Shown here piece by piece: positions 11,831-23,230 of a DNA stretch of 64,000 nucleotides (the first letter of the stretch is position 1; each line of letters starts with the position of its first letter). This DNA is from Eonycteris spelaea (lineage: Eukaryota > Chordata > Mammalia > Chiroptera > Pteropodidae): NCBI GenBank assembly GCA_003508835.1, contig PUFA01000165.1:1-64000 (forward strand). Reading direction: 5' to 3'. Below the pieces are notes generated by a model, which saw nothing but the letters and a program-made list of their open reading frames with translations, had not been told where the DNA came from and searched no databases. Made by a program: the position numbers and the translations under genes.

Positions 11831-12359
11831 CAGCAGACCCTCCTCTTCCACTCTATAGCCTCCAAGAAAGCTCCTCGCAAGTGAGGCAGACATACGTGTG
11901 TTTGTATCTGGGTATCCAATTTTCTCTTTCTTGGCCTGGGTAGTCTAGAGAGGGGTATCCATTTTATTATTGCTCTTTAAAATGTACAAATGTGCCTATA
12001 CACACACACATTGTATACATCAAATGTTGCATACCCATAAATTAAAAATAAATAGAAAAAATAAAAGAAGAATCTTTCAGATGTTTGAATACATCCCTGG
12101 AGTGGTCACAAGGCAGAAAGAAGGGAGCTTAGGCTTGCTTGACATAAAAGAGGGGAAAAAATACCTAGTGTGTAGCCTAGAAGCCCTAGAGTTAGCACCT
12201 TGACTCAGACCAGAAAGCTAGTGCCTGGCAGGGCCTGAGGGGCTAAGGAGGGTAGGGCCTAACATTTAGAAATGTTTCTAAAACTACGCCATGAGGAAAT
12301 AGTCTGTCCTTTGTTTCACAAAGGTGAATTAGCTTAAATTTTTTTACTGGTTTCTTAAG
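11831..12359. other. Unassigned DNA
   Basis: No repeat or gene recognised beyond a short CA run near 12,001-12,010 and an A-rich stretch near 12,040-12,070. Confidence 0.3.
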
Positions 12360-12364
12360 ACAGC

Positions 12365-12500
12365 AGAGGACACTATGATTATATTAATGGCAGGGTCATT
12401 TATGGCTGTAGAAATTCAGAAACCCCCTAAAAGTCCAACAATAGGGATTAATTTAATGTTTGGTGCCTCCAAATGAGGGTTGGCCACTAACAGCTATTTA
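12365..12500 (+). repeat. L1M 3' region fragment
   Basis: 'tttatggctgtagaaattca', 'aaagtccaacaatagggatt' and 'aatttaatgtttggtgcctc' fit the sense strand of an old L1 3' end. It may be the upstream part of the copy that resumes after 12,700. Confidence 0.45.
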
Positions 12501-12554
12501 AAAACCAGGACATAGTGATCATACAAGGACTTTGCAGCTGTGGCCCTCTGCCGA

Positions 12555-12690
12555 CCAGGTTCTCTGTGCTGGGCACAGGTATCCATTCGGTATCATTCTC
12601 ACAGTACATTCCCAGCCTGCAGATGAGGAAATGGAGATTTAGAGAGGTGGAATAATTTGGTCAACATCCCATAACTGTGACATGAAAAGA
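12555..12690 (-). repeat. MIR fragment, antisense
   Basis: 'gctgggcacaggtatccatt' and 'gcagatgaggaaatggagat' followed by 'ttagagaggtgg' match the reverse-complemented MIR 3' half. Confidence 0.7.
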
Positions 12691-12694
12691 CATT

Positions 12695-12998
12695 CATGAT
12701 ATCTTACATTTTGAAAGCAGCTTATAACACAGGTATGCAGTATAATTTCAGTTTTATACACAATTCCCCTTTATTCAATAATGGGGGAATTAGTGATATA
12801 AATTACTTCATATGTGAGCCCAGTTTATGGACAGCTCTGCAGCCATTGCAAATCATGCTGTAGATTTCTAATAGTTGACATAGAAAGAGTTCATGACATA
12901 TTAAATTTTTAAAAAAGGAGGATAAGGCAGTATTCGCAATATAATTCCATTTTTAAATTGTATGTTTGTAAGTGTGTGTGTAAAATCAGTAAATTTAA
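12695..12998 (+). repeat. L1ME-type 3' end, left part
   Basis: 'tagaaagagttcatgacata', 'ttcgcaatataattccattt' and 'gtatgtttgtaagtgtgtgt' follow the sense order of an L1ME 3'UTR. The element resumes at about 13,145 after an intervening DNA transposon. Confidence 0.6.
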
Positions 12999-13140
12999 AC
13001 TAAGGGTAACTTTGCCCTTCAGGAGATGTTTAGAAATGTCTGAAGATGTATGTCACAAATATAGAAGCTGGGGATGCTGCTAAACATCTCCGAATGCACA
13101 GGACAGGCCCACAATAAAGAATTATCCCACCCAAATGTCA
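12999..13140 (+). repeat. Nonautonomous hAT-type MER element
   Basis: 'tttgcccttcaggagatgtt', 'ggggatgctgctaaacatct', 'gcacaggacaggcccacaat' and 'aaagaattatcccacccaaa' define an old hAT-like MER element. It interrupts the L1ME 3' end, so it inserted later. A related copy lies at 58,165-58,345. Confidence 0.6.
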
Positions 13141-13141
13141 G

Positions 13142-13330
13142 TAGCTGTATATACACAGACAGACACACACACAGATAAGGGTGGGAAGCCTAGAAGGAAT
13201 ATTTTAGGATATTAACAGTTATTATCTTTAGGTACAGGTTGAATTTTTTACATATCTCTATTTTCTAACTTTTTTTTTTTAAGAGCATGATTATGTATGG
13301 GGGAAGAAAAGAAAATTATATAGTTACAAT
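13142..13330 (+). repeat. L1ME-type 3' end, right part
   Basis: 'cctagaaggaatattttagg', 'ttaacagttattatctttag' and the following T-rich block with 'tatctctattttctaac' are the expected continuation of the L1ME 3'UTR left of the hAT insertion. Confidence 0.6.
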
Positions 13331-14585
13331 TGCCTTAGAAACAGTTCAGTTGAAGATAAGCAGCAGAGGGGAAGAAGGTTTAGGGGGAAAGTTGACAAAC
13401 CAATACCATGTCAAGCTGGGCCTCTTAAGGAATGGCTTCTCTGATTCTGAAGGCTGGGTAAAAACGTAGCACATGAAAACCACAAAAACCAGTGGAGAGA
13501 TGTGTCTGAGGCCTGGAGTCTGTGCATGAAGCTGCAGCCATTCTGAGAAAGGTCAGATCTGTGAGAGATGGAAGTGAACTTGCAGGAGGCACTGTGAACA
13601 CACACGGGCTTTGTTACAGTTATTAATAATGGGCCTCTAACACCCTCACCTGCTCCTCATGCTGTGTGATGGCTGTATTTGCTCTTTGCCCTTTTACAGA
13701 CCAATAATGCCTCAGGCTAGGCGACAGCTCTGTAACCACCTTGGTCACGGCTCCTTATGGGAAATAAAGAAAGAGAGACTAGTGACCCAGCTTAAAACAG
13801 AAAAGCTCTAGCAGCTGCTTAGCAACTCTTGTGTGGGTGGGTTCCCTCCCAGGGCTGAGGAGCAGACATAAACCATCCCATAAAAAGAGCGCAAGAAGGG
13901 CACAGACAATGGCTGGAAATTCAGAGGGCCCCCTGGCAAATTTCCTTAGAGCTCTGGTGAAGAACCAGACAGCACTAAACAAAGGGCCACCTCCCCGGCC
14001 TCCTCATAAACCCTGGTCCTCATCAAGGGTGAACATGCGCCTCTGTGCGGAGCCCCTTACTAAAGTGTTCTAGGGTTTGAATCAGATGACAGTTTCCCAG
14101 GGCTAAGGGCTGGTCAAGTGCCCCTTCCACCTATCAAGGTGCCATCCTTCTCCCATCCCATCAACCCCACTCAGTTATGAAATAAATGATAGCAATGCTC
14201 AGATCCTCTCAATATATGCTGGAGAGATCTTTCTTGCCAGGATTTTCCAAACCAGTATTATGTGTATGAACTAAGCAGATTTTTGGACCTTAGATAAAGC
14301 TAATTCCATGACTTCAAATCTCATGTGAATTCTGAGTGACTAGAGGTGGCTTTCTGTAGTGCTGCATTGAGAAACCACCAGGATTCTGTCTAGGATCGGG
14401 GGAAATGTGTTGTGATTGCTGAGTTCTGTCTGCCGTGGGTATCTTCACCGAGAGTTGTGACCAAGAGCTCCTCCATTCCTGCTTTAGTCATTGACCAGAC
14501 TATCCATGTAGTTATTCCCAGTGTACTAGAGTTTCTGACACTGTCATTTCAATTGGCAATTATTGACGATTCCAATGGCAGTAAT
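13331..14585. other. Unassigned DNA
   Basis: About 1.25 kb without a repeat I recognise. Opposite-strand open stretches around 13,779-14,073 overlap each other and show no recognisable protein. Confidence 0.3.
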
Positions 14586-14589
14586 TTTA

Positions 14590-14815
14590 CAGATTATCAG
14601 CATCAGAATAACTTTGAGGACTTGTCGAATGCATATTCCTGGACCCCAATAACCTACATTAGAATGCCCTGAAGGACTTATCCAAAAATGCCAGTTTCTG
14701 GGCCCTACTCCAGAGCCCCTAATATAAAGTATTGTGAAGTAGATACAGGAATCTTTACTCTTAACAGGCACCCCCAGATGATTCATATGCACACCAAAAT
14801 CTGAGGACCATTAAC
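14590..14815 (+). repeat. MER5A-type hAT elements, probably two fragments
   Basis: 'cagcatcagaataactttga' begins one fragment. From about 14,655 'acattagaatgccctgaagg', 'gggccctactccagagcccc' and 'cccagatgattcatatgcac' give a second, longer MER5A-like copy. Confidence 0.6.
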
Positions 14816-14919
14816 CTAGAAATACTGTTCCTACTTGGACTGTCATATCTAAGAATATTCTTAAAATCACTATTCTAGACTGAGTGACTTAAAAATATGT
14901 CCAATATTCTTAATAGTCA

Positions 14920-15362
14920 TCCCTTCAAAAGACAGCACATAATTCCCCTCCCCTAAGTGTGAGCTGGACTTAGATAGTCACTTATAATGAATAGAATGTG
15001 GAGGATGTGACAGTGTGTGACATCCAAGATTAGGGCATAAAAGGCATTGTGGTCTCCTTGCTCTCTCTTGGGTCACTTGTCATGAGAACACTCAAGTAGC
15101 CCTTCACAGAAGCCCAGGTGGTGAGAAACTGAGAAAATTAGGCCTCCTGCCAACAGCTATGTGAGTGGGACATCAGGAGGCCTCAGCCAAGCCTTCAGAA
15201 GGTGTAGTCCCAGCTGATTAAGTGCAACCTCATGAGAGACTGAGCCATAAGCATTCAGCTAAGCAGTAGCTAAGTTCCTGACCTAGAGGAACTGTGAGAT
15301 AGTGTTTGTTGTTTGAAACTTCTAAGTTTCAGAATTTGTTATGCAACAATAGATAAGTAATG
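14920..15362 (+). repeat. MLT1-type LTR
   Basis: 'ctaagtgtgagctggactta', 'atagaatgtggaggatgtga', 'gagaaactgagaaaattagg' and the 3' end 'tttgttatgcaacaatagat' are in MLT1 sense order. The length of about 440 bp fits a near-complete solo LTR. Confidence 0.75.
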
Positions 15363-15659
15363 CATGAGTAAAAAGTTTCCATTGATTTCTCACAAGGCTC
15401 CAGTGTCAACGTAATAAGGCACCCCTGGATGAGCAAGCTTAACTTTTGCAAGAATAAGGTTTATGTCTCTCTACCCAATCCTTGGGGCAGCGCTAAAGTT
15501 CTATGCAGGTGGGCTGTCCCCAAGCCATCTGAGACCCAGCCATGCTGCAGTTCTTTCAGGAGGTGCAGAGCTGTGTTTGCCCAGAGGAGCTTTATTATAT
15601 GTCCCACCTGTGTGTACATACCCTTTGCCCTTCCTCTCAGCATGGGCTCTAAGCCCTTA

Positions 15660-15945
15660 ACAAGGGTCACAAAGCCTTGAACATTTCACTGCACCCTTCT
15701 CTCTCCTGTTATTTCCCAACATTTTACCTCTTCTACACATACAGAATGTTTCCCAGTCCCCTCAACACCCCGACATCCATGTCTGCATGCCTCTACTTAC
15801 ACTCTCCCCTCTGCCTAGGACACCCTCACCCTTGTATCACCTCCACTAGAGCTTTTATCAGCTTCACTGAGTCCCTACCATGTACTTCCCCACCAGCACT
15901 TCATACACCCAGAAATGATGTAAACCTTATTTTACAGTGTAGGCT
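15660..15945 (+). repeat. L2 fragment
   Basis: A pyrimidine-rich block with 'actctcccctctgcctagga' and 'cttcactgagtccctaccat' fits the end of L2 ORF2 and the start of its 3'UTR. Confidence 0.45.
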
Positions 15946-16039
15946 TTGATTTGGGGGTCTAGGGAATAAGTCTTTCAAAGGAGAGTAGTTTGAGCACCCA
16001 AATACCTGCATACAGAATTTCTTATTTCTTCTTCAAGTC

Positions 16040-16105
16040 TAGCTTAGTGGTTCTCAGTGTTAGTGTGCCTCAGAATTCCTGTACAGGATAACTTATGCAA
16101 TCTGA
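16040..16105 (+). repeat. MER5-type hAT left end
   Basis: 'tagtggttctcagtgttagt' followed by 'gtgcctcagaattcc' matches the MER5 terminal inverted repeat and its adjacent bases. The body after this diverges. Confidence 0.45.
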
Positions 16106-16227
16106 ATTTATATGCAATTGAGTTTTATATACAAGTGTACAGCTTGTGGCAATTTTGACTTCCATGATTTGCATCTTAGCACTTACATCTGAATATGATC
16201 CTCAGAGGGATTCCACTATAGTAACTC

Positions 16228-16480
16228 ATCTAGAATCATAGACTGCCAATGATGGAAAGAACTTCTAATATATCTAGGCCTGTAGTTCTTAAATTTTGGT
16301 GTTATATACTCCTTTGATGATATAATGAAAAACTATGGACACTCATTAGACAACTTTGTACCCCTGAAGTTCTACATGAATTCCAGGCTCAAAATCCCTA
16401 AAAAGGCCTAGAGAAGCTAAAATCTCACAACCTTGCAGTGGAAGAGCTGAGACTAGAACCCAGATCCCTTTATTCTTCCA
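16228..16480 (-). repeat. Old mammalian repeat split by a MER element
   Basis: 'tagaatcatagactgccaat' followed by 'gatggaaagaacttc' and, after a break, 'ctcacaaccttgcagtggaa' look like two halves of one old repeat. Between them (about 16,285-16,404) 'tagttcttaaattttggtgt' and 'tatggacactcattag' resemble a MER3/MER58-like hAT element. Family names are uncertain. Confidence 0.35.
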
Positions 16481-17089
16481 TTCTTGTTCACTCCCTAGGT
16501 GCAGCTGCCTCTCATAGCATCCTGAATCTGTTCCAGTCTAGCCCCTGCTTGGTGATGTCCAGAAGGACAGATTTCTCACTTCAAAACTCTAGCCTGCTTG
16601 ACATTTCACCCTGTATGGACAACTGAGCAGTATCCTCTATCCTAAGGACACTCATTACTTAGAGGGTTCAAACAGCGGGAATGTCAGTGGAAATGTCAGT
16701 CCTCTTTTGAGGGATGGCATAGGTCCAGAGGTTCTAACCACCAATATGTGGGGTTTAGGCAGAGGCTTCAAGCTGAGCTGAGTTTGGCATGTCAGACTGG
16801 CCAAGATTCATGGTACAAAAATTCAAGACAAAAATGGACATTGACGGTAGAACATAAAGTAAAGAATTATGTGCTGATATAAAGTAGGAAAATTGTTTCT
16901 AAATAAACTGACAAGATTTAAACCAGGTTTTAAGGATACAGGGAGCTGGGGTTGATTATAGGGAAGGTGATAGGTGTGAAGAAAGAGACGATCAAAAGCC
17001 AAATGATTCTCCCAGAAACTAAATTATATGAAAGATGGCTGTTCCTGCCTTTTTACATAGATAGCTTAGAAGTATTGGTTGGTGTCTAT
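16481..17089. other. Unassigned DNA
   Basis: About 600 bp without recognised repeat or coding signal. Confidence 0.3.
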
Positions 17090-17470
17090 TAGAACAGTTT
17101 TGCTTTAAAATATACTACTACAGTAACAACAACAATAAACACCCTAAATTATCTTAACCTATAAAGGGAGTTTATTAGGTTTTATAACTTAAAAGTCAGA
17201 GGTCAGTTAGACTTCAGGAATAGTTCAAGGATCTAGCTCAGTTCTCTGTAATTTTCTCAACTCTTCTTTTTTTGGGTGCTGGCTTTGTCCTCAAACTGGC
17301 TTCCTTGGCGTAGCAAAATGGCTATAGCAATCCCAGGCCTCATACCTATATATTATGCTTTCAAGAGCAAGAGAGCTTTTCTTTCTCCAATCATTGAACA
17401 AAAATCCTGGTTATCACTCTAATCAGTACCTGAATCAATTACCATGACAGGGGAAATAAGATTACACTGA
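17090..17470 (-). repeat. Old LTR-like repeat, antisense
   Basis: 'tttattaggttttataactt' with 'aaaagtcagaggtcag', 'gcaaaatggctatagcaatc' and 'ccaggcctcata' follow the pattern of a widespread old antisense LTR-like repeat. I cannot name the family. Confidence 0.3.
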
Positions 17471-17899
17471 AGGGTTGGGCCAACCATAGCCCATCCTGGG
17501 CCTGGGGCTGGGTCCGTTCCGTGAAAGCCATAAGTTGCCACACACAGGGCTGGTTGGATGGATGGTGGGGAGGAAACTGAAATTCTCACTTTGGATTTCA
17601 TGGGGTTGTATCACTGTCTACTAGAATTTTGACAAACATATTTCTCGAAAGTCCTAGTTTGATGTGATCCACACTATATTTCTAGAGATTTCTTCTAACT
17701 CCTTCTCCAGGCATGATTGAGCCTACTTGTGTCCTGCCTGGTCCTCTTGTGAGTTGTGAACCTGGACTAAAATATGCCAGTTTAAGGTTTAAAAGTGATT
17801 TTTAAAAATCAGAACAGAAAGAGATGGTTTGAAGTCATCTGAGCCAACTTCTCATCCCCATTATTTATAGAAGTGCTTCCCATCTGGACCCCACATCCA
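17471..17899. other. Unassigned DNA
   Basis: About 430 bp with no recognised repeat or gene. Confidence 0.3.
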
Positions 17900-18440
17900 G
17901 TGCTCTTTCCCTGTCCCACTTGGAGGCTCTGTTACCAAGCAAAGGTCTGCTGCCTGACATACATAGGAGCCAAAACTATGACATCAGCTTTTGAGAAAAG
18001 AAAAGGCTTTTATTGCTGAGTCTACCCTCAGGAGACAGAAGGTACTACTCCAATCTGTCTTCCTGACCTGGGGTCTGGACAAGTTTTAAGGGTTAGAGAG
18101 AATAGGGTAACATGAGGTAGTGCTGGTGGATAAGTTTTGACTGGAGAGTTTTGGAACTTGGCTAGTTATGGTATAGAGTGGAGGGCAAGATAAAGCACAG
18201 AGGAACTCCAATCTGGCAGGGTTTGATTGGTCAGTTCTATATTTGTCCATGTTTGATCTAGGCACCAGATCTTCCATATTGAAGGAACTCTTGTTTTATA
18301 AAGGCCTCTGGTGGCCACACTTTTGTTACTTGAGTTCGTAGACTGAAGATTTATGATTCTGTGGTCATCTGAGGACAGAGGTGGCACATGTGCAGTGCTG
18401 TCTCTGTAAAATAACTCAAGAATTATCTTAATTATCAATC
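17900..18440 (-). repeat. Candidate ERV solo LTR, antisense
   Basis: On the minus strand, 'gcctttataaaacaag' (about 18,294-18,309) looks like a TATA box. About 290 bases downstream is 'agcaataaaagcc' (about 18,005-18,017), a polyadenylation signal, in the spacing of an LTR. No flanking viral genes are present. The termini and a target-site duplication were not resolved by eye. Confidence 0.45.
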
Positions 18441-18489
18441 TGCTTTAATGGAAGAGAATCAGTTTGCTATTTCATTTCTACAGGGTAAA

Positions 18490-18627
18490 TTTTAGGAGAT
18501 CAGATCTGACCCAGTTCTGTCACTGGGCAAATTACTTAACCTATTTGAGCCTCAGTTTCATCACATGTCTAATGGAAATGATGACAATAGTGCTTACTTT
18601 AGAAAGTATCATGAGGATTAAATCTAT
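18490..18627 (+). repeat. MIR, left part (split)
   Basis: 'gggcaaattacttaacctat', 'gagcctcagtttcatcacat' and 'atcatgaggattaaatctat' are the MIR centre in sense. The MIR 3' end reappears after the MLT1 insertion. Confidence 0.85.
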
Positions 18628-19100
18628 ATGAGTTTCCTATTGCAGCTGTAACAAATTACCACAAACTTAGTGGCTTAAAAAAAAATCACACATTTATTTC
18701 CTTAGAATTCTGGAGGTCTGAAGGCTGAGATCAAGGTATCTGCTGGACAGCATTCCTATGGGGACTTCGTGGGAGGATATATTTTCCTGCTGTTTCCAAT
18801 TTCTTGAGGCTGCCTGTATTCCTTGGCTCGTGGACCCTGCCTTCATCTTTAAAGTGCTTCACTCCAACCTCTAGTTCCATACTGATATCACATTTCTTTG
18901 ACTTTGACCCTTTCTCTTGCCTCTCTATTTTAAGGCCCTTGAAGATACTTGGGACTCACCCAGATAATTCAAAATAATCTCTCCATCTCAAAATCCTTAA
19001 CTCAATCAAAGCTTCAAAATCCCTTTGCCATGTAAGGTACCCACAGGTTTTGGGGATTAGGATGTGGACATCTTTTGGGGGGGTGTGGCGTGGGGTTGGG
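18628..19100 (-). repeat. MLT1-type LTR, antisense, inserted in a MIR
   Basis: 'gagtttcctattgcagctgt', 'caaattaccacaaacttagt' with 'ggcttaaa', 'gaattctggaggtctgaagg', 'tttgccatgtaaggtaccca' and 'gattaggatgtggacatctt' run in the reverse order of MLT1. It splits one MIR in two. Confidence 0.85.
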
Positions 19101-19109
19101 AGATTATTC

Positions 19110-19200
19110 TGTTTATCAAATAATAATATAATCAATATAAAAGCATGTCACATAGTGCTGGGTACATAGTAAGTGTTAATAAATGGCATTATTATCATTT
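19110..19200 (+). repeat. MIR, right part (split)
   Basis: 'gtcacatagtgctgggtaca' and 'gtaagtgttaataaatggca' are the MIR 3' end, resuming exactly where the left part stops. Confidence 0.8.
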
Positions 19201-19295
19201 AGGCACCATCTACTATGTGCCTGGCACTATGCTAGACATAGAACTAACACAGTGATCAAAATAGATGTAGTACTTGCCTTTGTGGCACTTATCCA
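19201..19295 (-). repeat. L2 fragment, antisense
   Basis: 'gcaccatctactatgtgcct' and 'ggcactatgctagacataga' match the reverse-complemented L2 3'UTR. Confidence 0.65.
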
Positions 19296-19353
19296 ATCTC
19301 ATCAGTGTAACATCTGAATTCTCAGACGTGCTTAAATCTTTTTCAAATATGTT

Positions 19354-19775
19354 CAGTGACTATTACTTGGCTTTTTCTGAGTAACAAACTACCACAAAGT
19401 TTACTAACTCAAAACAACTATTTATTTAGCCCTCAGTTTTGTTAAGTCATCAATTTTAGTTCTTCTGGTCTGCATTAGACTTGGCTCACCAGTCAGCTGG
19501 GACTCTGGTTTATAATGGTTTGGCTTGGAATGCATGGGATCTCTCTCCACGTGGTTTTTTTTATCATCCAAAAAGCTAGCTAAGGCTTAGTTGTTGTGTT
19601 GGGAAGGGAGCAAGAAGAGTAGAAGTTGCAAGACCTGTTCAGTCATAGACTCCAAGCTGATGCACTGCCACATCTGTCACTTCCATTGATCAGACAAATC
19701 ACAAGCCCTGATTCGAGGATAAGGAAATAGACGTCATCTCTTGATGGGAGTAGTAAAGTTCTGTGATCATTTTCC
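19354..19775 (-). repeat. MLT1-type LTR, antisense
   Basis: 'gagtaacaaactaccacaaa', 'cagctgggactctggtttat' and 'gacgtcatctcttgatggga' are in antisense MLT1 order. Confidence 0.7.
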
Positions 19776-20225
19776 CATCTGCCACAAAGACATTGCAGGG
19801 AAGAGAAATGAAGAAGGGAGGTTGTGCCCTGTTGAATCAGAGGACAATTTTCCCCCTGGAAAGTTCCCCAAGAAAGGAGGCAGCAAGGCCACAGCCTGTT
19901 CAGGCATGGCTTTGAGGTAGTTAATTATTCTTGTGCTTTCTGAAGCATGGCACATTAGCATATTTTTTCTGTGCTAAAATCCCAAGTCCTATGATCTTTA
20001 TTATAAATGACACGATTAAGTCCTTGGCAAGAAAAAGTCAAGTTCACCAACCTCTCTTCTCTTTTCAGGAAGCTAGTGAGGAGAAGCAGAGCAACTACAC
20101 CAAAGTCTGCACATGAGACAAAAGGCATAAATTTTGAGAAATTAAGAGAGGTCATTCATTGGAACACTGATTTCCTTTAGAACACAGTCCTCAGTTTGTT
20201 ATTGGGTGAAAATGTGAGCATAAAA
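19776..20225. other. Unassigned DNA
   Basis: About 450 bp with no recognised repeat or gene. Confidence 0.3.
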
Positions 20226-20227
20226 CA

Positions 20228-20445
20228 GTTGACTCAGCCTATTCCAACTTTTTAAAGAGAAAAATATTTACTTATATGTAGACCTAGAAAAACGACTGAA
20301 AAGATATATACAACATAATACTAACAACGGTCGGCCATTTTTGCTGAGATTAGAGGCTGTTTTTAATTTGTTTACTTCTCTGAACTTTCCCAATTTTCTG
20401 TAATAAACCTGAGTCACTTTAGTCATCAGGAAAAAAAAATGTAAT
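20228..20445 (+). repeat. L1ME-type 3' end
   Basis: 'tgaaaagatatatacaacat', 'taacaacggtcggccatttt' and 'cccaattttctgtaataaac' match the end of an old sense L1 3'UTR. Confidence 0.5.
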
Positions 20446-21295
20446 TAAGAAAAAACCCACAATGGATTCTAATAGCTATGATATTTTAAAATAAAGTTCT
20501 AAGTTATTTGATTGTATTGCTAATGGTATTTGCTGGAATTGGGGCTTCTGTATTCTTTCCTTTTAAATTATCCTGCAATACTAAGTTGTACACTAAGGTC
20601 ATGAACTCTTAATTTTAATTTTATAAAATAAAATGTTTTAATTAGTGTAAGTTTTCTTCTATTTGTATTCAATCTCCCCCTTTTCTAAATACCAGGTCCG
20701 CAAACCTCTTTAGTGAGATACCAGAGGCCATTACACTGTCTTGTATGAGTTGAATCTATACAGCTGAGATTTAATATCTTACCCTGGGCTTTCATCAGGG
20801 GTCAATATACACAACAGGCCTGCAAAGAACATTTCTGCATCTTTTATAAAACTATGGCCAAAGACCTCATCTTTATTTGCTTCATGGTCCTTTCCATGGA
20901 TATTCCCCTCAATAGATTCCCCTTGTAGACATTATGAGGAAATTTGGTTTCCATGATTCATGGCTGTGATTTCTGTTAGGAGATGTAGAGATGAAGTGAT
21001 TTATCTTGCTTTTTCTTTTTCTTTGCTGCTGGGAAGCTTAAAATCAAATTTTGTGCTCAATTAAGGGGACTCCCTTTAGCTGAGCTTCTCTATCTTGTTA
21101 AATAGTACCACCATCTATCTATCTAGCTGAAGCCAGATATCGCAGACACTGCTCCAGAATTTTCTGTCTTCTGTGGCAATTACCCATCCTGGAGATTTCT
21201 CCTTTGAAAACTTTTTCCATTGAAATCTCTCTTTTTCTAATCTGCCTCTTTCTCATTTCACACTTGGATTGCTCAAATAGCCTAAACGGACCTCG
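20446..21295. other. Unassigned AT-rich DNA
   Basis: About 850 bp without recognised repeat or gene. All frames are short. Confidence 0.3.
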
Positions 21296-21297
21296 TT

Positions 21298-21381
21298 AAA
21301 AAAAAAATATATATATATATATTTTATATTATTTTTATATAATATAGATAATATATTATATATAATATATATATATATTGC

Positions 21382-21421
<40 letters not shown>

Positions 21422-21466
21422 TATATATATATATAATATATATAAAATATATATATATTTTTTCAA
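21298..21466. repeat. (AT)n-rich low-complexity tract
   Basis: About 170 bases of almost pure A and T with several (TA)n runs, ending in the T-run that is the antisense tail of the adjacent L1 derivative. It probably grew from that tail. Confidence 0.95.
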
Positions 21467-22096
21467 TTACAAGTTGGCATATAATCTTATACTAGTTTCA
21501 GGTGTACAACATAGTGTTAGACATTTATATACTTTATGAAGTGATCATCCCAATAAATGAGGTACCTATCTTATACCATACACAGTTATTACAATATTGT
21601 TGATTATATTCTCTATGCTATACTTCATATCCTCATGACTGTTTTGTAACTATCAATTTGTGCTTCTTAATCCCTTTCTCTTTTTCACCCAGCTCCCAAG
21701 CCCCTCCCATCTGGCAACTATCAAACTGTTCTCTGTATTTATGAGTGTGTTTCTGTTTTGTTTGTTTATTTTGTTCTTTAGGTTCCACATGTAAATGAAA
21801 TCATATGGTATTTGTCATCTTCTATCTAACTTACTCCACTTAGCACAATACCCTCTAGACCTATTTATGTTGTTGCAGATGGCAAGATGTCATTCTTTTT
21901 TTTTATGGCTGGGTTATATTCCATTGTGTATGTACCACCTCTTCTTTATCCATTCATCCATTGATGGAAACCCAGGTTACCTCCATATCTTGGACACTTC
22001 AAATGATGCTGCAATGAATATATGAACTCATATGTCCCTTTGAAATAGTATTTCATTTTTTCAGGTAAATACCTAGAAATGGGATTATTGATTCTT

Positions 22097-22385
22097 TCTT
22101 TGTTATAGTCTTTGTTTTAAAGTTTATTTTGTCTGGTATAAGCAATGCGTCTCAGATCTTTTTTGGTTTGTTTCCATTTTCATGAAACATCTTTTTCCAT
22201 TCCTTTATTTTCAATCTATGTGTATCTTTTGATCTAAAGCAAGTCTCTTGTAGGCAGCATATGTAAGGCTCTTGTTTTCTTATCCATTCAGCTACCCTAT
22301 CTTTTGATTGGAGCATTTCATCCATTTATACTTGAAGTAATTATCGCTAGGTATGTAGTTAGTGCCATTTTATTATTCATATTTT
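22097..22385 (-). pseudogene. L1 ORF2 endonuclease start, remnant
   Basis: In reverse complement this matches the L1 ORF2 endonuclease region that includes the 'agactcacttcag'-like stretch and the segment 'agacaaaataaactttaaaa'. Only roughly the first 100 codons are represented. The 3'UTR joins at about 22,096 ('ggattattgattc' next to 'tttctttgttatag'). There is no reverse transcriptase and no intact frame. Confidence 0.65.
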
Positions 22386-22399
22386 TCATCTTTTTTTTT

Positions 22400-23230
22400 T
22401 TCTTCTTAAAGAAGTTCCTCTAACATTTCTTATAATAGTAGTTTTTTGGTGGTAAATTCCTTTAGCTTTTTCTTGTCTGGGAAGCTCCTTATCTGTCCTT
22501 CAATTCTAAATGATAACTTTGCTGGGCGGAGTAATTTTGGCTTTAGATCCTGGCTTGTCATCACTTTGAATGTTTCATGCCAATCCCTTCTTGCCTGCAA
22601 AATTTCTGGTGAAAATCTGCTGACAGTCTTATGGAAGCTCCCTTGTAGGTAATTAATTGCTTTTTTCTTGCTACTTTTACAATTTTCTCTTAGTCTTTCA
22701 CCTTTGGCATTTGAATTATGATGTGTCTTGGTGTGGGTTCATCTTGGTTGGGACTCTCTGAGCTTTTTGGACTTGTATGCCTATTTTCTTCACCAGACTA
22801 GGAAAGTGTTCATCACTATTTCTTCAAATATGTTTCCAATTTTTTGCTCTCTCTCTTATCCTGGTACCCCTATGATGCGTATGTTGGTACTCTTGATGTT
22901 GTCCCAGAGGTCCCTTAAACTATACTCATTTTTGGATTCTTTTTTTTCCTTTTGCTGTTCTATTGGATATTTCTGCTACCTTATCTTCTAAATAGCTGAT
23001 TTGATCCTCTGCTCCATCTAATCTACTGTCGATTTCCTCTAATGTATTCTTCATTTTGGTTATTGTATTCTTCATTTCTAACTGGTTATTTTTTTATCTT
23101 CATTTTTATGTTTTCTAGCTCTTTGTTAAAGTTTTCACTGAGTTCATCTATTCTTCCCCTCAGTTCATTGAGCATCCTTATAACCTGTGTTTTGAACTCT
23201 GCATCTGGTAGACTGCTTGTCTCCATTTTG
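22400..23230 (-). pseudogene. L1 ORF1 (RNA-binding protein), decayed
   Basis: L1 ORF1 encodes a trimeric coiled-coil RNA-binding chaperone. On the minus strand, the C-terminal region ('aactttgctgggcggagtaa' in plus orientation corresponds to the PAKLSF segment) and the coiled-coil region up to about 23,230 can be followed. Multiple stops and indels break it. The plus-strand open stretches here (22,446-22,652 and 22,728-23,425) are shadows of this antisense gene. Confidence 0.75.
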
